Positions 21,762-30,845 of a DNA stretch of 64,000 nt are shown here, piece after piece. Under the pieces are notes generated by a model. That model was not told the DNA's origin, ran no database searches, and was given only the letters and a program-made list of their open reading frames with translations. This DNA comes from Promineifilum sp019695075 (GTDB taxonomy: Bacteria; Chloroflexota; Anaerolineae; Promineifilales; Promineifilaceae), in assembly GCA_026129185.1 (NCBI GenBank), contig JAHCIO010000022.1:10978-74977 (forward strand), in the 5' to 3' direction. The position numbers and the translations under genes are program-made. Positions within the stretch are counted from its first letter, which is position 1; the number at the start of each line of letters is the position of its first letter.

Positions 21762-22439
21762 ATGAGCGCCCCCACCCCCAAACAACCGCTGGACATCGAC
21801 GAGGCCATGCGCCGGATCGAGGCCGCCGTGGCCCCCTACCCCAAGGCGGCCATGTTCGCACTGGCCGAGTTGGGCTACGCCACGCCGTTTGAGCAACTCG
21901 TCAGTTGCATCATCTCCATCCGCACCCGCGACGAGCAGTCGTTGCCCCTCTCCCGCCGCCTGCTGGACGCCGCCCGCACGCCGGCGGCGATGGCCCAGTT
22001 GCCCGCGGACGAGATCGACCGGCTCATCTCGCCCAGCACCTTCCACGAGCGCAAAGCCCAGCAAATCCGCGCCATCGCCCGGCGCATCGTCGAGGAGTTC
22101 GATGGCGAGCTACCTTGCGACGAAGCAGTGCTCCTGTCGTTCGCCGGCGTCGGCGTCAAGTGCGCCCACCTGACGCTGGCCGTGGGCTGCGGGCAGCCGT
22201 GGATCAGCGTCGATATCCACGTGCATCGGGTCACCAATCGCTGGGGCTACGTGGCCGCGCCGACGCCGGAGCAGACGATGGTCGCGCTGGAAGGCATCTT
22301 GCCCAAGGAGTACTGGATCGACATCAACCGGCTGCTTGTCCCTTTCGGCAAGCACATCTGCACCGGCGACCTGCCACGCTGCTCCACCTGCCCGGTGCTG
22401 GCGATGTGCCAGCAGGTGGGGGTGGAGCGGCATCGGTGA
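21762..22439 (+). CDS. nth: Endonuclease III-like DNA glycosylase/AP lyase
   Basis: Removes oxidised pyrimidines and cuts at abasic sites in base-excision repair. 225 aa with the helix-hairpin-helix (LLSFAGVGVKCAHLTLA; catalytic Lys133) and GPD-type Asp151 (ISVDIHVHRVTNRW). The C-terminal [4Fe-4S] loop has the exact endonuclease III spacing C-x6-C-x2-C-x5-C (C200, C207, C210, C216). The hairpin reads AGVGVKCA instead of the common PGVGRKTA, so substrate preference may differ. Starts 60 bp after DUF1905. Confidence 0.92.
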   Translation: MSAPTPKQPLDIDEAMRRIEAAVAPYPKAAMFALAELGYATPFEQLVSCIISIRTRDEQSLPLSRRLLDAARTPAAMAQLPADEIDRLISPSTFHERKAQQIRAIARRIVEEFDGELPCDEAVLLSFAGVGVKCAHLTLAVGCGQPWISVDIHVHRVTNRWGYVAAPTPEQTMVALEGILPKEYWIDINRLLVPFGKHICTGDLPRCSTCPVLAMCQQVGVERHR

Positions 22440-22518
22440 GGTATAGCAGCCACCGGCCCCCATGCGCGCCCAATACGCTCGCGCAGGGCCTCGCCGGCAT
22501 CGACGAACGTCAGCGCGC

Positions 22519-23265
22519 TCACGCCCCCTCGGTCAAATGGCCCGGCAGCTGCCCCGAGACGGCCGAAAGCGCTCGCTGCCAGGCGTCCCGCTCCGCGCCG
22601 AACTTCTCGTGCTGGAAGCGATAGTCGCTCTTGCGCAGGAACTCCTCCAGTTCGCCGTTCAGCCGCTGCCAGTGGCCGCGCTGGGCGGCCACGAGCGTCG
22701 TCAGGGCCGGGCCGGGCAGGCCGCGGGCCACTACGGCGCGGAAATGGGGCAGGCATAGGCCGTCGGAGGCGGCGTAGGCCTCGGCCAGGGGGCTACCCGG
22801 CGTGGCCTGTTGCAGCAGCGTGTCGATGTAGTGCGCGGCGAAGGTCGCCTCGTGGACGCAGATGGGGCACGGCGCATCCGGGGCCAGTGCGTCGGCCAGG
22901 CGCGTCGCCGCCGGGTGTGACCCGCCAACGCCTCCGGCGCGCAGCAACGCCCGCAACCGGCTGGATGACTCGGCCTCGATGCCGCTGTCGGCCAACACCC
23001 GCAGCAGTACCTTAATGACCCCCTGCATCATCGTCGCCGCGCCCAGCGCGCCGCCGGTGCGCACCAGCAGCGCCGCGTGGCGGCGACAGAAGCCGCGGGC
23101 GGCGTTCAGTTCCTCGCGCACGCCGACGTCGTTGACCGACTCGAACAGGATGGCGTCGACCAGGCGGTCGGCCGTCTCATCCAGCAGCCGGCAGAAGGCG
23201 CAGCCCGGTTGCGCCAGCGCGACCAGCATCTCATCCAGGTAGGGGATTCGCGTCGTCTCGGCCAT
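22519..23265 (-). CDS. DUF6062 family protein (Cys-rich)
   Basis: 248 aa, mostly helical, with repeated Cys/His pairs: CAFC near residue 20, CRRH near 60, CPIC in the middle and CLPH near 175, suggesting metal binding at two related half-domains. The pattern GCAFCRLLDE...FESVNDVGVREELNAARGFCRRH is that of DUF6062, frequent in Chloroflexota. GGAGG 7 bases before the ATG fixes the start at 23265. Function unknown. Convergent with nth across a 79-bp gap with no other recognised signal. Confidence 0.8.
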   Translation of the reverse strand: MAETTRIPYLDEMLVALAQPGCAFCRLLDETADRLVDAILFESVNDVGVREELNAARGFCRRHAALLVRTGGALGAATMMQGVIKVLLRVLADSGIEAESSSRLRALLRAGGVGGSHPAATRLADALAPDAPCPICVHEATFAAHYIDTLLQQATPGSPLAEAYAASDGLCLPHFRAVVARGLPGPALTTLVAAQRGHWQRLNGELEEFLRKSDYRFQHEKFGAERDAWQRALSAVSGQLPGHLTEGA

Positions 23266-23368
23266 GTTGCTTCCTCCAGAGTGGGCGAATTCACTGCCCA
23301 GGATGATAGCATGATGTAGAATTCCCGCTTGGGTCATTGCTCAATCACAGCGCAACGAGGGTCGTCTC

Positions 23369-24502
23369 ATGGTCGAACAGTCAAAGCCCTTCATCTATCT
23401 GCTCGTCGGCCTGGCCAGCATCTTCATCATCATCAGCGGCGTTCAGAATCTGGCTTTCATCCTGAACCCGATCCTGCTGTCGCTGGTCATCACCATCGCC
23501 CTCATCCCCGTGCCCGGCTGGTTTGCCCGGCGCGGCGTGCCTGGCTGGCTGTCGCTGGTGCTGACCTTTGTCATTGTCCTGGGGTTCATCGGGCTGGTGT
23601 TGCTGCTGGTCTTCTTCGGGCTGGCCCGGTTGGCCGAGGTGCTGCCGAGCTTGCAGACAAGCGTCGCCGCCAATGGCGACGAACTCATTAACGTACCCAA
23701 CACCATCCTCGGTTATCGCCTGGACGAGATCCGCGAGGCAGCGACAGCTTTCCTGACCAGTGAACGGCTGACCGGGCTGGCCACACGCTCCCTGAGTGTT
23801 CTATTCACCACCGTTTCGCAGGCGTTCCTGGTCATGCTCATCTTCGCCTTCATGCTCAGCGCGGCGCTGTCGCTGCCCAGCAGCGCCCGCCTGGGTCTGA
23901 CCGCCGAAAGCCCCCTGGTTCAGCAGGCCGCCGCGCTGACGGAAAACGTGCGTCGCTACGTCACCCTGACGACCAGCCTGAATCTGGTGGCGGCCATCGG
24001 CAACACGATCCTGCTGCTGCTTCTGGGCGTCGGCCCGGCCGTCCTCTGGGGCTTGCTCTCCTGGTTTATGGGCTACATCCCCGCCGTCGGCTTCTGGGTG
24101 GCCATGTTGCCGCCGCTGGCGCTGGCTTTCGTCGAGCACGGTTTCACCGGCGCGCTCGTCGTCTTCATCGGCTACACGCTCATCAACGGCACGGTCGAGA
24201 ACCTCGTCAAGCCGCGGCGTATGGGCCGGGGGCTGAAGATCTCGCCCGTCGTCGTCGTCATCTCGCTGTTCATCTGGGGTTGGCTGCTGGGCATCGTCGG
24301 GGCCATCCTCTCGACGCCGCTGACACTGCTCATCCTCAGCGTGCTGGAGTTGTTCGAGGGCACGCGCTGGATCGCCATGCTGCTGCGCACCACAGGCACG
24401 GGCGAAGAGAGCGCCGTTCGGGAGCACGAAGAGGCGCTCGGCCGCGTGCGCGGCCTGTGGGATCGCGGCGTCACCGCCGTGCGCAACGCGACCCGGCTGT
24501 AA
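23369..24502 (+). CDS. AI-2E family transporter (PerM/TqsA-like), copy 1
   Basis: 377 aa, about eight transmembrane segments. N-terminal pair (FIYLLVGLASIFIIISGV, ILNPILLSLVITIALIPVPGW), a soluble helical loop (about 95-150), and the conserved C-terminal part (LLSWFMGYIPAVGFWVAMLPPLALAF, LINGTVENLVKPRRMGRGLKISPVVVVISLFIWGWLLGIVGAILSTPLTLLIL). Members export small molecules or sodium; the substrate cannot be told. GAGG lies 8 bases before the ATG. Points toward copies 2 and 3, which are on the other strand. Confidence 0.9.
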   Translation: MVEQSKPFIYLLVGLASIFIIISGVQNLAFILNPILLSLVITIALIPVPGWFARRGVPGWLSLVLTFVIVLGFIGLVLLLVFFGLARLAEVLPSLQTSVAANGDELINVPNTILGYRLDEIREAATAFLTSERLTGLATRSLSVLFTTVSQAFLVMLIFAFMLSAALSLPSSARLGLTAESPLVQQAAALTENVRRYVTLTTSLNLVAAIGNTILLLLLGVGPAVLWGLLSWFMGYIPAVGFWVAMLPPLALAFVEHGFTGALVVFIGYTLINGTVENLVKPRRMGRGLKISPVVVVISLFIWGWLLGIVGAILSTPLTLLILSVLELFEGTRWIAMLLRTTGTGEESAVREHEEALGRVRGLWDRGVTAVRNATRL

Positions 24503-24522
24503 CCCCCCTGCCGGGCGCGCGG

Positions 24523-25704
24523 CTACTCGGTCAGCTCGCGCGTCTGCGCCACCAGGCTTTCCAGCCGCTGCAACAGGCTGCCCAATTCCGGAGCCGGTTC
24601 GCTGCCCGTCTCCCGCTGGCCGTTGTACGTGGCGTAGGCCACGTCCAGCCGCTTCTCCAGCGCCGTCAGCGCCGGCGTGTCCTCAGGTTGCCGCTGCATG
24701 ATGCGCATGGCATGCCCGGCGAAGACCTGCAGGGCGACGGCCAGCGGCGGGGCAATGACAAAGCCGATCAAGCCATAGGCGTCTACCAAGATCAACACCA
24801 TGATCACGATCAGCAGGCCGCTGAAACGATTGCGCTGGAAAAAGCGCGGCTCAACGACGAACTCCAGAAAGGCCAGCACGGCCGCCGTCAACAGCACAGC
24901 GAATAAGGCCGTCTGCACCTGGCCGTTCGTGGCCATCCCGGCCAAAAAGGCCACCGCCGCGGCAAAGACAAAGCCGGCCATCGGGATCAGCCAGAACAAC
25001 CCGGCCAACAGCGCCGCCAGCAGCGGGTAATCGAGCCGCAATAGATAGAAACCGAGCGCCAGCAACACCACGGCCAGCAGCCCTTGCACCAGTTCGCTGC
25101 GCAGATAGTTGCCAATGCTGGTCTCGGTCGTCTGCCAGATGCCGCGCGCCTGCATGCGCCGCTCGGCCGGCAGCAGCGATAGCCACAGCCGCTCGAAGTG
25201 CTGCCGGTCGGTGCTCCAGTAGAGGCTCAGCACGATGATGATCAGCAGCGACGCGGCCACGGTGACGACATTCTGCCCCACGCCAAAGACCAGCCGCAAG
25301 ATCGACAGCCCCGACGGCCCGGCCATCGCCTCCGGCAGTTGATCCGGCGGCGGCAACCGCTGGACAATGGCCTGCTGGATGCCGCTGCCGCCCGACCAAC
25401 TACGATAGGTGAAGTCGTAGAGCATCACCAGATAGTTGCTCAGCTTCTGAAGCTCGTCCATGAGATGGCCACCCAGCAGGTAGATCGCCAGCCCGACGAA
25501 GGCGAACAGCCCCAGATAGACCAACAGCCACGACAGCGACACCGGCAGCCCACGCGACTTCAGGAAATCGGCGCTCGGCCGCAGCGCCGCGGCCAGCATC
25601 AGCGACAACAGCAGCAGGATCAGCACGCTGCGGAATTGCCACAGCAAAATGAGCACGGCCACCGTGACGGCAATGACCAGGACATAGTACGCCAACCGTT
25701 TCAT
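24523..25704 (-). CDS. AI-2E family transporter, copy 2
   Basis: 393 aa with the family layout: YYVLVIAVTVAVLILLWQF and VLILLLLSLMLAAALRPSADFL at the N terminus, a helical loop with LPPPDQLPEAMAGP, then four C-terminal membrane segments (GLLAVVLLALGFYLLRLDYPLLAALLAGLFWLIPMAGFVFAAAVAFL, FSGLLIVIMVLILVDAYGLIGFVIAPPLAVALQVF). The short cytoplasmic tail is charged. It overlaps copy 3 by 4 bp (25701-25704), so the two are co-translated and may form a heteromer. Confidence 0.9.
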   Translation of the reverse strand: MKRLAYYVLVIAVTVAVLILLWQFRSVLILLLLSLMLAAALRPSADFLKSRGLPVSLSWLLVYLGLFAFVGLAIYLLGGHLMDELQKLSNYLVMLYDFTYRSWSGGSGIQQAIVQRLPPPDQLPEAMAGPSGLSILRLVFGVGQNVVTVAASLLIIIVLSLYWSTDRQHFERLWLSLLPAERRMQARGIWQTTETSIGNYLRSELVQGLLAVVLLALGFYLLRLDYPLLAALLAGLFWLIPMAGFVFAAAVAFLAGMATNGQVQTALFAVLLTAAVLAFLEFVVEPRFFQRNRFSGLLIVIMVLILVDAYGLIGFVIAPPLAVALQVFAGHAMRIMQRQPEDTPALTALEKRLDVAYATYNGQRETGSEPAPELGSLLQRLESLVAQTRELTE

Positions 25705-26993
25705 GATGCCTCCGCGCCGTTGCGAGACTGGCTCAGCAACTTGTCCAGGTCAAGGGCAATGGTCTCGATGACGTCCTCCAGATGTTGGCCCGATCCCGCA
25801 TCGGCCGGCGCGCTTTCGCGCTGGCGCAAGACCTTGCGGATGTCCTCCACCAGCTCCATTGTCTGATAGCGCAGCAGGCCGACGCGGTCGCGTTCGCCCG
25901 TCGGCTCAGTCTGTGGCGTCGTGCTGAGCAGGAAGCGCTCCAGCAGCATCTGAATGATGGCCGTCAGCGGCAGGGCGATGAGCGCGCCGAGAATGCCGAA
26001 GAGCGTGCCGAAGGCGGTCATGGCCACCAGCGTCACCAGTGGGCGCATGCCCAGCGTCCGCTTCATCACCCGCGGGCCGAAGACGTTGGCCTCCAACTGG
26101 TGGATGACCAGCGACACAATCAGCACCCAGACAGCTTTCGACGGGGCAATCGACAGGGCGATGATGATCGACGGCACCGCGCCGATCAGCGGGCCGACGA
26201 CAGGGATGAACTCCATCAGGGCGATAATCAGGGCCAGGACGATGGCATAGGGGATGCCGATGATCCAGTAGGCGATCAGCGACAACGTGCCGATGATACC
26301 GCTGACCACCACCTGCCCGGCGACATAGCCGCCCACGCGGCCCTCGATCTCAGTGATGAGGTCGCGCGCCGGGTCGCGGCGATTGAGCGGCAGCAGAGAG
26401 ATGCCCACGCGCTTGATGCGGTCGGACTCAACCGTCCAGAAGAAGGCCACAAAGAAGATCGCCGCCGTCTTGTAGATGCCGCCGGCCACGGTTCCCAACG
26501 TCACCCACACTTGCGCGAACGGCGATTCGACCACTTCCACGCCCTGGCCCTCTACCGGCGCGGCGGACACATCGGCCGGCAAGCCGAATTGGGGCGGGAT
26601 GACCTCGGCCAGCCGGCGCAGCAGCAGGTTCGACGACTGGCCCAGCCGCTCGACAAAGCGGCTATAGGCCTCGCCCAGTTGCGCGCCGATGTTGGCCGCC
26701 TGGTCGGCAATCAGCGGCACGCCAAAGCGCAGGAAGAGGATGACAATCAGCGCCAGCACGCCAAACAGCAGCAGCACCGCTGCCCCCGCCGGCAATCCCC
26801 GCCGCTGTAGCCAGTTGACGACCGGCTGCAGGGCGGTGCTGATGATGACGCCGGCGATCAGGATGAGGATGACCTGGTGGAAACGAAAGGCCAGCCAGAT
26901 CGACAGGGCAACCAACCCGACGACCAGCGTGGCCGTCACCAGTTGCCGGACCGAGAGTTCGGGCAACTCCAGCGCGGGGCGATGGTCTAGCAT
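25701..26993 (-). CDS. AI-2E family transporter, copy 3
   Basis: 430 aa. VTATLVVGLVALSIWLAFRF and VILILIAGVIISTALQPVVNWLQRRGLP, a large extracytoplasmic loop (about 95-175), then the signature end PYAIVLALIIALMEFIPVVGPLIGAVPSIIIALSIAP, EANVFGPRVMKRTLGMRPLVTLVAM and FGILGALIALPLTAIIQML. The C-terminal tail (about 365-430) is soluble and acidic, longer than in the other two copies. First gene of a two-gene unit. Confidence 0.9.
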   Translation of the reverse strand: MLDHRPALELPELSVRQLVTATLVVGLVALSIWLAFRFHQVILILIAGVIISTALQPVVNWLQRRGLPAGAAVLLLFGVLALIVILFLRFGVPLIADQAANIGAQLGEAYSRFVERLGQSSNLLLRRLAEVIPPQFGLPADVSAAPVEGQGVEVVESPFAQVWVTLGTVAGGIYKTAAIFFVAFFWTVESDRIKRVGISLLPLNRRDPARDLITEIEGRVGGYVAGQVVVSGIIGTLSLIAYWIIGIPYAIVLALIIALMEFIPVVGPLIGAVPSIIIALSIAPSKAVWVLIVSLVIHQLEANVFGPRVMKRTLGMRPLVTLVAMTAFGTLFGILGALIALPLTAIIQMLLERFLLSTTPQTEPTGERDRVGLLRYQTMELVEDIRKVLRQRESAPADAGSGQHLEDVIETIALDLDKLLSQSRNGAEAS

Positions 26994-27024
26994 AGGTCAT
27001 ACTCCGGCAAGTACGCCTGCGCGA

Positions 27025-28527
27025 CTACTGGCGAGCCATGAGACGGCTCAGCCGCCACCAGTCGAGCAGGAAGAAGACCAGGGCGAATAGGAACAACGCG
27101 CCCAACAATATCATACTCGGCATTTGCCCACGCAACATCACCGCTTGCAGCAAATTGATGCCATAGGTCACCGGCAGCGCCCAGGAGACCGCGCGCACCG
27201 GCTCCCACAACCGGTAGAGGGCCAAAAAGAAGCCGCTGAAAAAGATACTGGCCAACAGCAGCAGCATCGCGTATTGGATGGCCTGGCTGTCGGTGCGGGC
27301 CAACAGCGACAGGAAGAAGCCCAGGCTGAGCGAGGCGCACAGCAGCGCCAGGACGACCAGGGCATAGTAGCCCCAATTGCCCAGCATCGGCACGCCCAGA
27401 CCAAAGACCACCAGCGCGGTCAGGATCGCCCCGATGACCGCCGTCAGAATCAGATAGCCGATGAACTTGCCGACGAGCGCCTGGAAGGCCGACACGGGCG
27501 AGGCGCGGAATAGCTCCAGCGGCCCGTCCTGGCGTTCGCGGACAATCGACAGGCCGGTCAGCGTCACAGCGATGTGCTGCAACAGCAGGGCGATGACTGC
27601 CGGCACGAAGAAGTCGGTCGGCCCCAGGCTGACGTCGGTAATACTGAGCGTCTCGCTGCGGAAGGGCGACACCAACACCTGTGAATCGATACCCGCGTAG
27701 CGGCCCAGGACGGCGTCCATCTCAGCCAGGTCGGATTCGATGGTCGCGGCCGTGGCGGCGCGCTCGCCAATCGGCGTGCTCTCATCGCGCAGCGCCGTCG
27801 AAGCCGCTTGCAACGCTTGCAGTTGCGTCTGCAACGTCTCCGCCCCCAGCGTCGTCTCCACGCCCCCCAGCAGAGCCAGCCCGGAGCCGGCAGCCACCGC
27901 CAGCAGGCTCAATTCGTTATCCAGGCTCTCGGCCGCCGTGCCCGCGGCAGCTTCGTCGCCGGCCTCCAGGGCCACGCGGGTCGCCGCGGCCGTCTCGCGC
28001 GCCGCGGCGACGCGCTGCTGGAGCGTCGCCGCCTCGGCCTTGCCCTGGTCGGCGGCCGTCAGCAACACCTGGCGGTTGATCTCCTCAATGTAGTTGCGCC
28101 CCAGAATCTCGATGTAGGTCTGCTCGAAGGGGTCGATCTCGTAGTGGTACATCTGGAACGTCGCCTGCTCGTTGTTGTCGATCTGCGCCGCCGGGTCGGG
28201 CGGGACGACGACGACGAGATCGACCTGCTGCTGGCGCAATTCCCAGTCGGCCTCGGCTGCGTCGGGGATGATGCCGCGGGAGTCGATCTGCCGGCCCAAT
28301 CGCGTCGAGTAATCTTCGACGAACGGCCGCATCGGGCTGTCGTCGGGCACGACGAACAACGTGCGCAGCGTCCGCGCCTCGTCGCGGTAGCCGACGCCGA
28401 AGAGCAGCAAGATGAGGAACGGCCCCAGAATGAGCGAAGCCACCAGCCGCGGTTGGCGCAGGACGTTGACGATCTCCTTGCGGACGAAGGCCAGAATACG
28501 AATGATGTATTGCGCCAGACTACGCAT
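27025..28527 (-). CDS. ABC-2 type transporter permease
   Basis: 500 aa. One N-terminal membrane segment (LVASLILGPFLILLLFGVGY), a 250-residue extracytoplasmic domain with an Ala-rich coiled coil (about 155-280), and five C-terminal segments (FFVPAVIALLLQHIAVTLTGLSIVRERQDGPLELFRASPVSAFQALVGKFIGYL onward). The REREDG..E.l..sPv motif is typical of ABC-2/DrrB-like exporters. It overlaps the ATPase gene by 8 bp, so both make one exporter. The large coiled-coil loop is like YhgE/Pip-type permeases. Substrate unknown. Confidence 0.88.
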   Translation of the reverse strand: MRSLAQYIIRILAFVRKEIVNVLRQPRLVASLILGPFLILLLFGVGYRDEARTLRTLFVVPDDSPMRPFVEDYSTRLGRQIDSRGIIPDAAEADWELRQQQVDLVVVVPPDPAAQIDNNEQATFQMYHYEIDPFEQTYIEILGRNYIEEINRQVLLTAADQGKAEAATLQQRVAAARETAAATRVALEAGDEAAAGTAAESLDNELSLLAVAAGSGLALLGGVETTLGAETLQTQLQALQAASTALRDESTPIGERAATAATIESDLAEMDAVLGRYAGIDSQVLVSPFRSETLSITDVSLGPTDFFVPAVIALLLQHIAVTLTGLSIVRERQDGPLELFRASPVSAFQALVGKFIGYLILTAVIGAILTALVVFGLGVPMLGNWGYYALVVLALLCASLSLGFFLSLLARTDSQAIQYAMLLLLASIFFSGFFLALYRLWEPVRAVSWALPVTYGINLLQAVMLRGQMPSMILLGALFLFALVFFLLDWWRLSRLMARQ

Positions 28528-29524
28528 GGCTCATTTCCCCCTCCAGGCGGCGCTTTTCTTCTTGCTCCAACAGCATGACGAAGACCTCGTCGAATGCCGG
28601 GCTGAATTCGCCCGCCTCGGTCACGGCCAGGCCGCGCTCGTCCATCCAGCTCACCACCGCCGGCAGCGCCGTGCTGGCGTCATCGACCACCAGTTGCAAC
28701 GACAGGTCGGGGTTGACCGTCACCTGCCCGGCGCGGACGAAGGGCGCGGCGCGCAGGTCGGCCATCTGCTGGTAATCGGGCAGGCGGCTGGGGTTGACGC
28801 GCAAGACGTGGCCGCCCAGCGCGTGCCGGCGCAGCCCCTCCGGCGTCTCGACCATCAGCAGCCGGCCGCCGGACATGACGCCGACGTAATCGCAATAGGC
28901 CGCCTCACCAACGTATTGCGTCGTGACGAACAGCGTCCGCCCCATGTCCTTCAGAGACTTGAAGTGCGCCCAGAACTTGCTGCGCAACACGGGATCGATA
29001 CCCGCCGTCGGCTCGTCGAGGAAGATGACCTCCGGGTCGTGGACGAGCGCCGCGGCCAGGCTGAGGCGCTGGCGCATGCCGCCGGAGATGTTGCGCACGC
29101 GCTTGCCCTCGTGGCCGGTCAGCGCGACCAGGTCGAGCACCGACGCCAGGCGAGCGTGGCGGCGCAGCGGCACGCCATAGAGCGACGCCGCGAAATTGAC
29201 GTTCTCCCAGACGGTCAGGTCGGGGTACATGACGAAAATCTGCGGCATGTAGCCGATGCGCTGGCGGTCGGCCGTGGTGAACTTGTCGGGCGAGCGGCCC
29301 AGCACCTCGACCACGCCGCCGCTGGCCTCATAGATGCCCAGCAGCAGGCGCATGGTCGTCGTCTTGCCGCAGCCGCTGGGGCCAATGAAACCAAAAATCG
29401 ACCCGCGCGGGATCGACATGGTGACGCGATCGACGACGACGTCATCATCAAACTTCTTGGTCAGCTCATGGGTGCGAATGACTACCCCATTCCGGCGGGC
29501 CAGTTCGTCGCTCGGTGGCGTCAT
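28520..29524 (-). CDS. ABC transporter ATP-binding protein (DrrA/CcmA-like)
   Basis: 334 aa. Walker A GPSGCGKTT, Q-loop region MPQIFVMYPDLTVWENV, signature ISGGMRQRLSLAAAL, Walker B VIFLDEPTAGID. The H-loop His is replaced by Gln in TLFVTTQYVGEAAYCDYVG, seen in some drug-exporter-type ATPases and a possible sign of altered hydrolysis. The last about 100 residues form an extra regulatory domain (LRVNPSRLPDYQQMADL..). Good ribosome site GGAGGAG. Translationally coupled to the permease. Confidence 0.92.
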   Translation of the reverse strand: MTPPSDELARRNGVVIRTHELTKKFDDDVVVDRVTMSIPRGSIFGFIGPSGCGKTTTMRLLLGIYEASGGVVEVLGRSPDKFTTADRQRIGYMPQIFVMYPDLTVWENVNFAASLYGVPLRRHARLASVLDLVALTGHEGKRVRNISGGMRQRLSLAAALVHDPEVIFLDEPTAGIDPVLRSKFWAHFKSLKDMGRTLFVTTQYVGEAAYCDYVGVMSGGRLLMVETPEGLRRHALGGHVLRVNPSRLPDYQQMADLRAAPFVRAGQVTVNPDLSLQLVVDDASTALPAVVSWMDERGLAVTEAGEFSPAFDEVFVMLLEQEEKRRLEGEMSHA

Positions 29525-29588
29525 GCGCCTCTCCTCCTGGTTCCGGTAGCGCCTCTACCAGATCACGCTGCTTCCGCCCGACAACAGA

Positions 29589-29621
29589 AACCCTTCCCCA
29601 TGACTGCCGCGGGGAAGGGTT
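29589..29621 (-). terminator. Terminator after csbD
   Basis: AACCCTTCCCC (29589-29599) / GGGGAAGGGTT (29611-29621), 11-bp stem with 11-base loop, followed on the minus strand by TTTCTGTTG. Confidence 0.7.
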
Positions 29622-29658
29622 CGTGTGTAGCGGATGCAAATGGTTTGTAACTCTTCTC

Positions 29659-29871
29659 TCAGACGCTCTGCTGGCTATGGCTCTTGAAGAAGTTATCGAC
29701 TTCCATCTCCGCCTTCTCCTTCTTCCAGCCATAGCGCTCCTGGACAAGGCCGACAACCTCATCGCGCTTACCACTGATGCGATCCAGATCGTCATCGGTC
29801 AACTCGCCCCACTGCTGCTTGACCTTGCCCTTCAACTGCTTCCACATTCCGCCTAGCACATCATCATTCAT
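29659..29871 (-). CDS. csbD: CsbD family stress-response protein
   Basis: 70-aa hydrophilic protein with the CsbD core (GGMWKQLKGKVKQQWGELTDDDLDRISGKRDEVVGLVQERYGWKKEKAEMEVDNFF). Members are induced by general stress in many bacteria; biochemical role unknown. The ATG at 29871 has AGGAG 7 bases upstream. A sigma-70 promoter lies at 29955-29983 and a terminator after the gene, so it is a single-gene unit. Confidence 0.9.
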   Translation of the reverse strand: MNDDVLGGMWKQLKGKVKQQWGELTDDDLDRISGKRDEVVGLVQERYGWKKEKAEMEVDNFFKSHSQQSV

Positions 29872-29954
29872 CGTGTTCTCCTTGTCCCCGCCAGTCCTTC
29901 TCCCAATTCTATTGCGTCCCTGTTGACGCAAATCACTTCGTTTTCACTGTCCTC

Positions 29955-29983
29955 ACTATAGGGCAAGCCCGCAACGACCTCAA
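29955..29983 (-). promoter_or_regulatory. Promoter of csbD
   Basis: On the minus strand: -35 TTGAGG (29978-29983), 17-bp spacer, -10 TATAGT (29955-29960). The leader is about 75 bases. Confidence 0.6.
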
Positions 29984-30025
29984 TGTGTCCCGGATATAAC
30001 CGGCGACACAGATGCCGCTATGACC

Positions 30026-30295
30026 CTATTCCACGCGCAACATGACAACGCCACCCACTTGGGTAACGTTTAGACCATTGACGGGCTGGTTGGTCTTGTC
30101 GCGTCCGGCGTCGTAGCAGAACGATAACGGCGCGGGGCCGTCGACCAGTGGGCCACAAGACGTTTCGATGTGGCAAACGCGCATGCCATCGTCGCCGACA
30201 ATCACGATGTCGGCCGGGCCGATGGGCGTGCCGGCTGGACGACGCTGAGCCACGCGCGGCCGGACGCGAGAGACAAACGGCAGTTGATAGGTCAT
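30026..30295 (-). CDS. Hypothetical protein (89 aa)
   Basis: Beta-rich small protein (IGPADIVIVGDDGMRVCHIETSCGPLVDGPAPLSFCYDAGRDKTN..LNVTQVGGVVMLRV) with three cysteines and no membrane segment. The ATG overlaps the upstream stop by 4 bp and GGGGGAG lies 8 bases before it. No family recognised; probably co-expressed with the membrane protein upstream. Confidence 0.6.
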   Translation of the reverse strand: MTYQLPFVSRVRPRVAQRRPAGTPIGPADIVIVGDDGMRVCHIETSCGPLVDGPAPLSFCYDAGRDKTNQPVNGLNVTQVGGVVMLRVE

Positions 30296-30708
30296 GATCT
30301 CGACTCCCCCAGAGCCTCGTTCATCATGTCGATAAGCGACCGATAGGCGGCGGGGTTGCGCCACCACAGCAGGGTGGCCACGGCGAGCACGGCTGCCAAC
30401 ACCGCGAAGCCCACCGCCAACCCACGCCGCCCCTTGCGGCCGGTCATCTCGTTGGCCGCGTCGGCCACAATGGCCGGCAGAGCGGGGTCGATGCCCTTCA
30501 AGTCATTCAGGAAGCCGTCGATCTCCTCGCGCGCGGTCAGGCGCGTCTGGCCATACTGCTTCTGGATCGACTCCACGACGCGCTCCACCTGCTGGCGCAC
30601 GCCGTCGGCGGCCTCTTCCAGCGGATTGTCGTCCGGCTGGCCGCCCCGCAGCGCACCCAGCGCGTCGCGGGCCAGTTGTTCAATTGATTCTCTATCGAGG
30701 GATGCCAT
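30292..30708 (-). CDS. Single-pass membrane protein (138 aa)
   Basis: Soluble helical N-terminal part (residues 1-90: SIEQLARDALGALRGGQPDDNPLEEAADGVRQQVERVVESIQKQYGQTRLTAREEIDGFLNDLKG) and one membrane segment (about 97-117: GLAVGFAVLAAVLAVATLLWW). No recognised domain. The charged helix before the anchor suggests a coiled coil or an oligomeric scaffold on the cytoplasmic face. Transcribed with the 89-aa gene. Confidence 0.65.
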   Translation of the reverse strand: MASLDRESIEQLARDALGALRGGQPDDNPLEEAADGVRQQVERVVESIQKQYGQTRLTAREEIDGFLNDLKGIDPALPAIVADAANEMTGRKGRRGLAVGFAVLAAVLAVATLLWWRNPAAYRSLIDMMNEALGESRS

Positions 30709-30816
30709 CGTTGTTACCGTTCCTGGACGGCCGGGCTATAGTGCACCGGCGGCCCAGCTTCAAGGTAACATACGCGGCCAGGGGTTCACAATGTGCCGTG
30801 GATATAATTGTGGTTG

Positions 30817-30842
30817 TAGGGCGGGTTGGCAACCCGCCCCTA
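30817..30842. repeat. GGGCGGGTT-type hairpin
   Basis: GGGCGGGTT (30819-30827), loop GGC, AACCCGCCC (30831-30839), flanked by TA on both sides. Related hairpins occur at 58633-58655 and 59524-59544. It lies just past the 3' end of the TauE/SafE gene on its strand and could act as a terminator or RNA stabiliser. Confidence 0.65.
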
Positions 30843-30845
30843 AGC

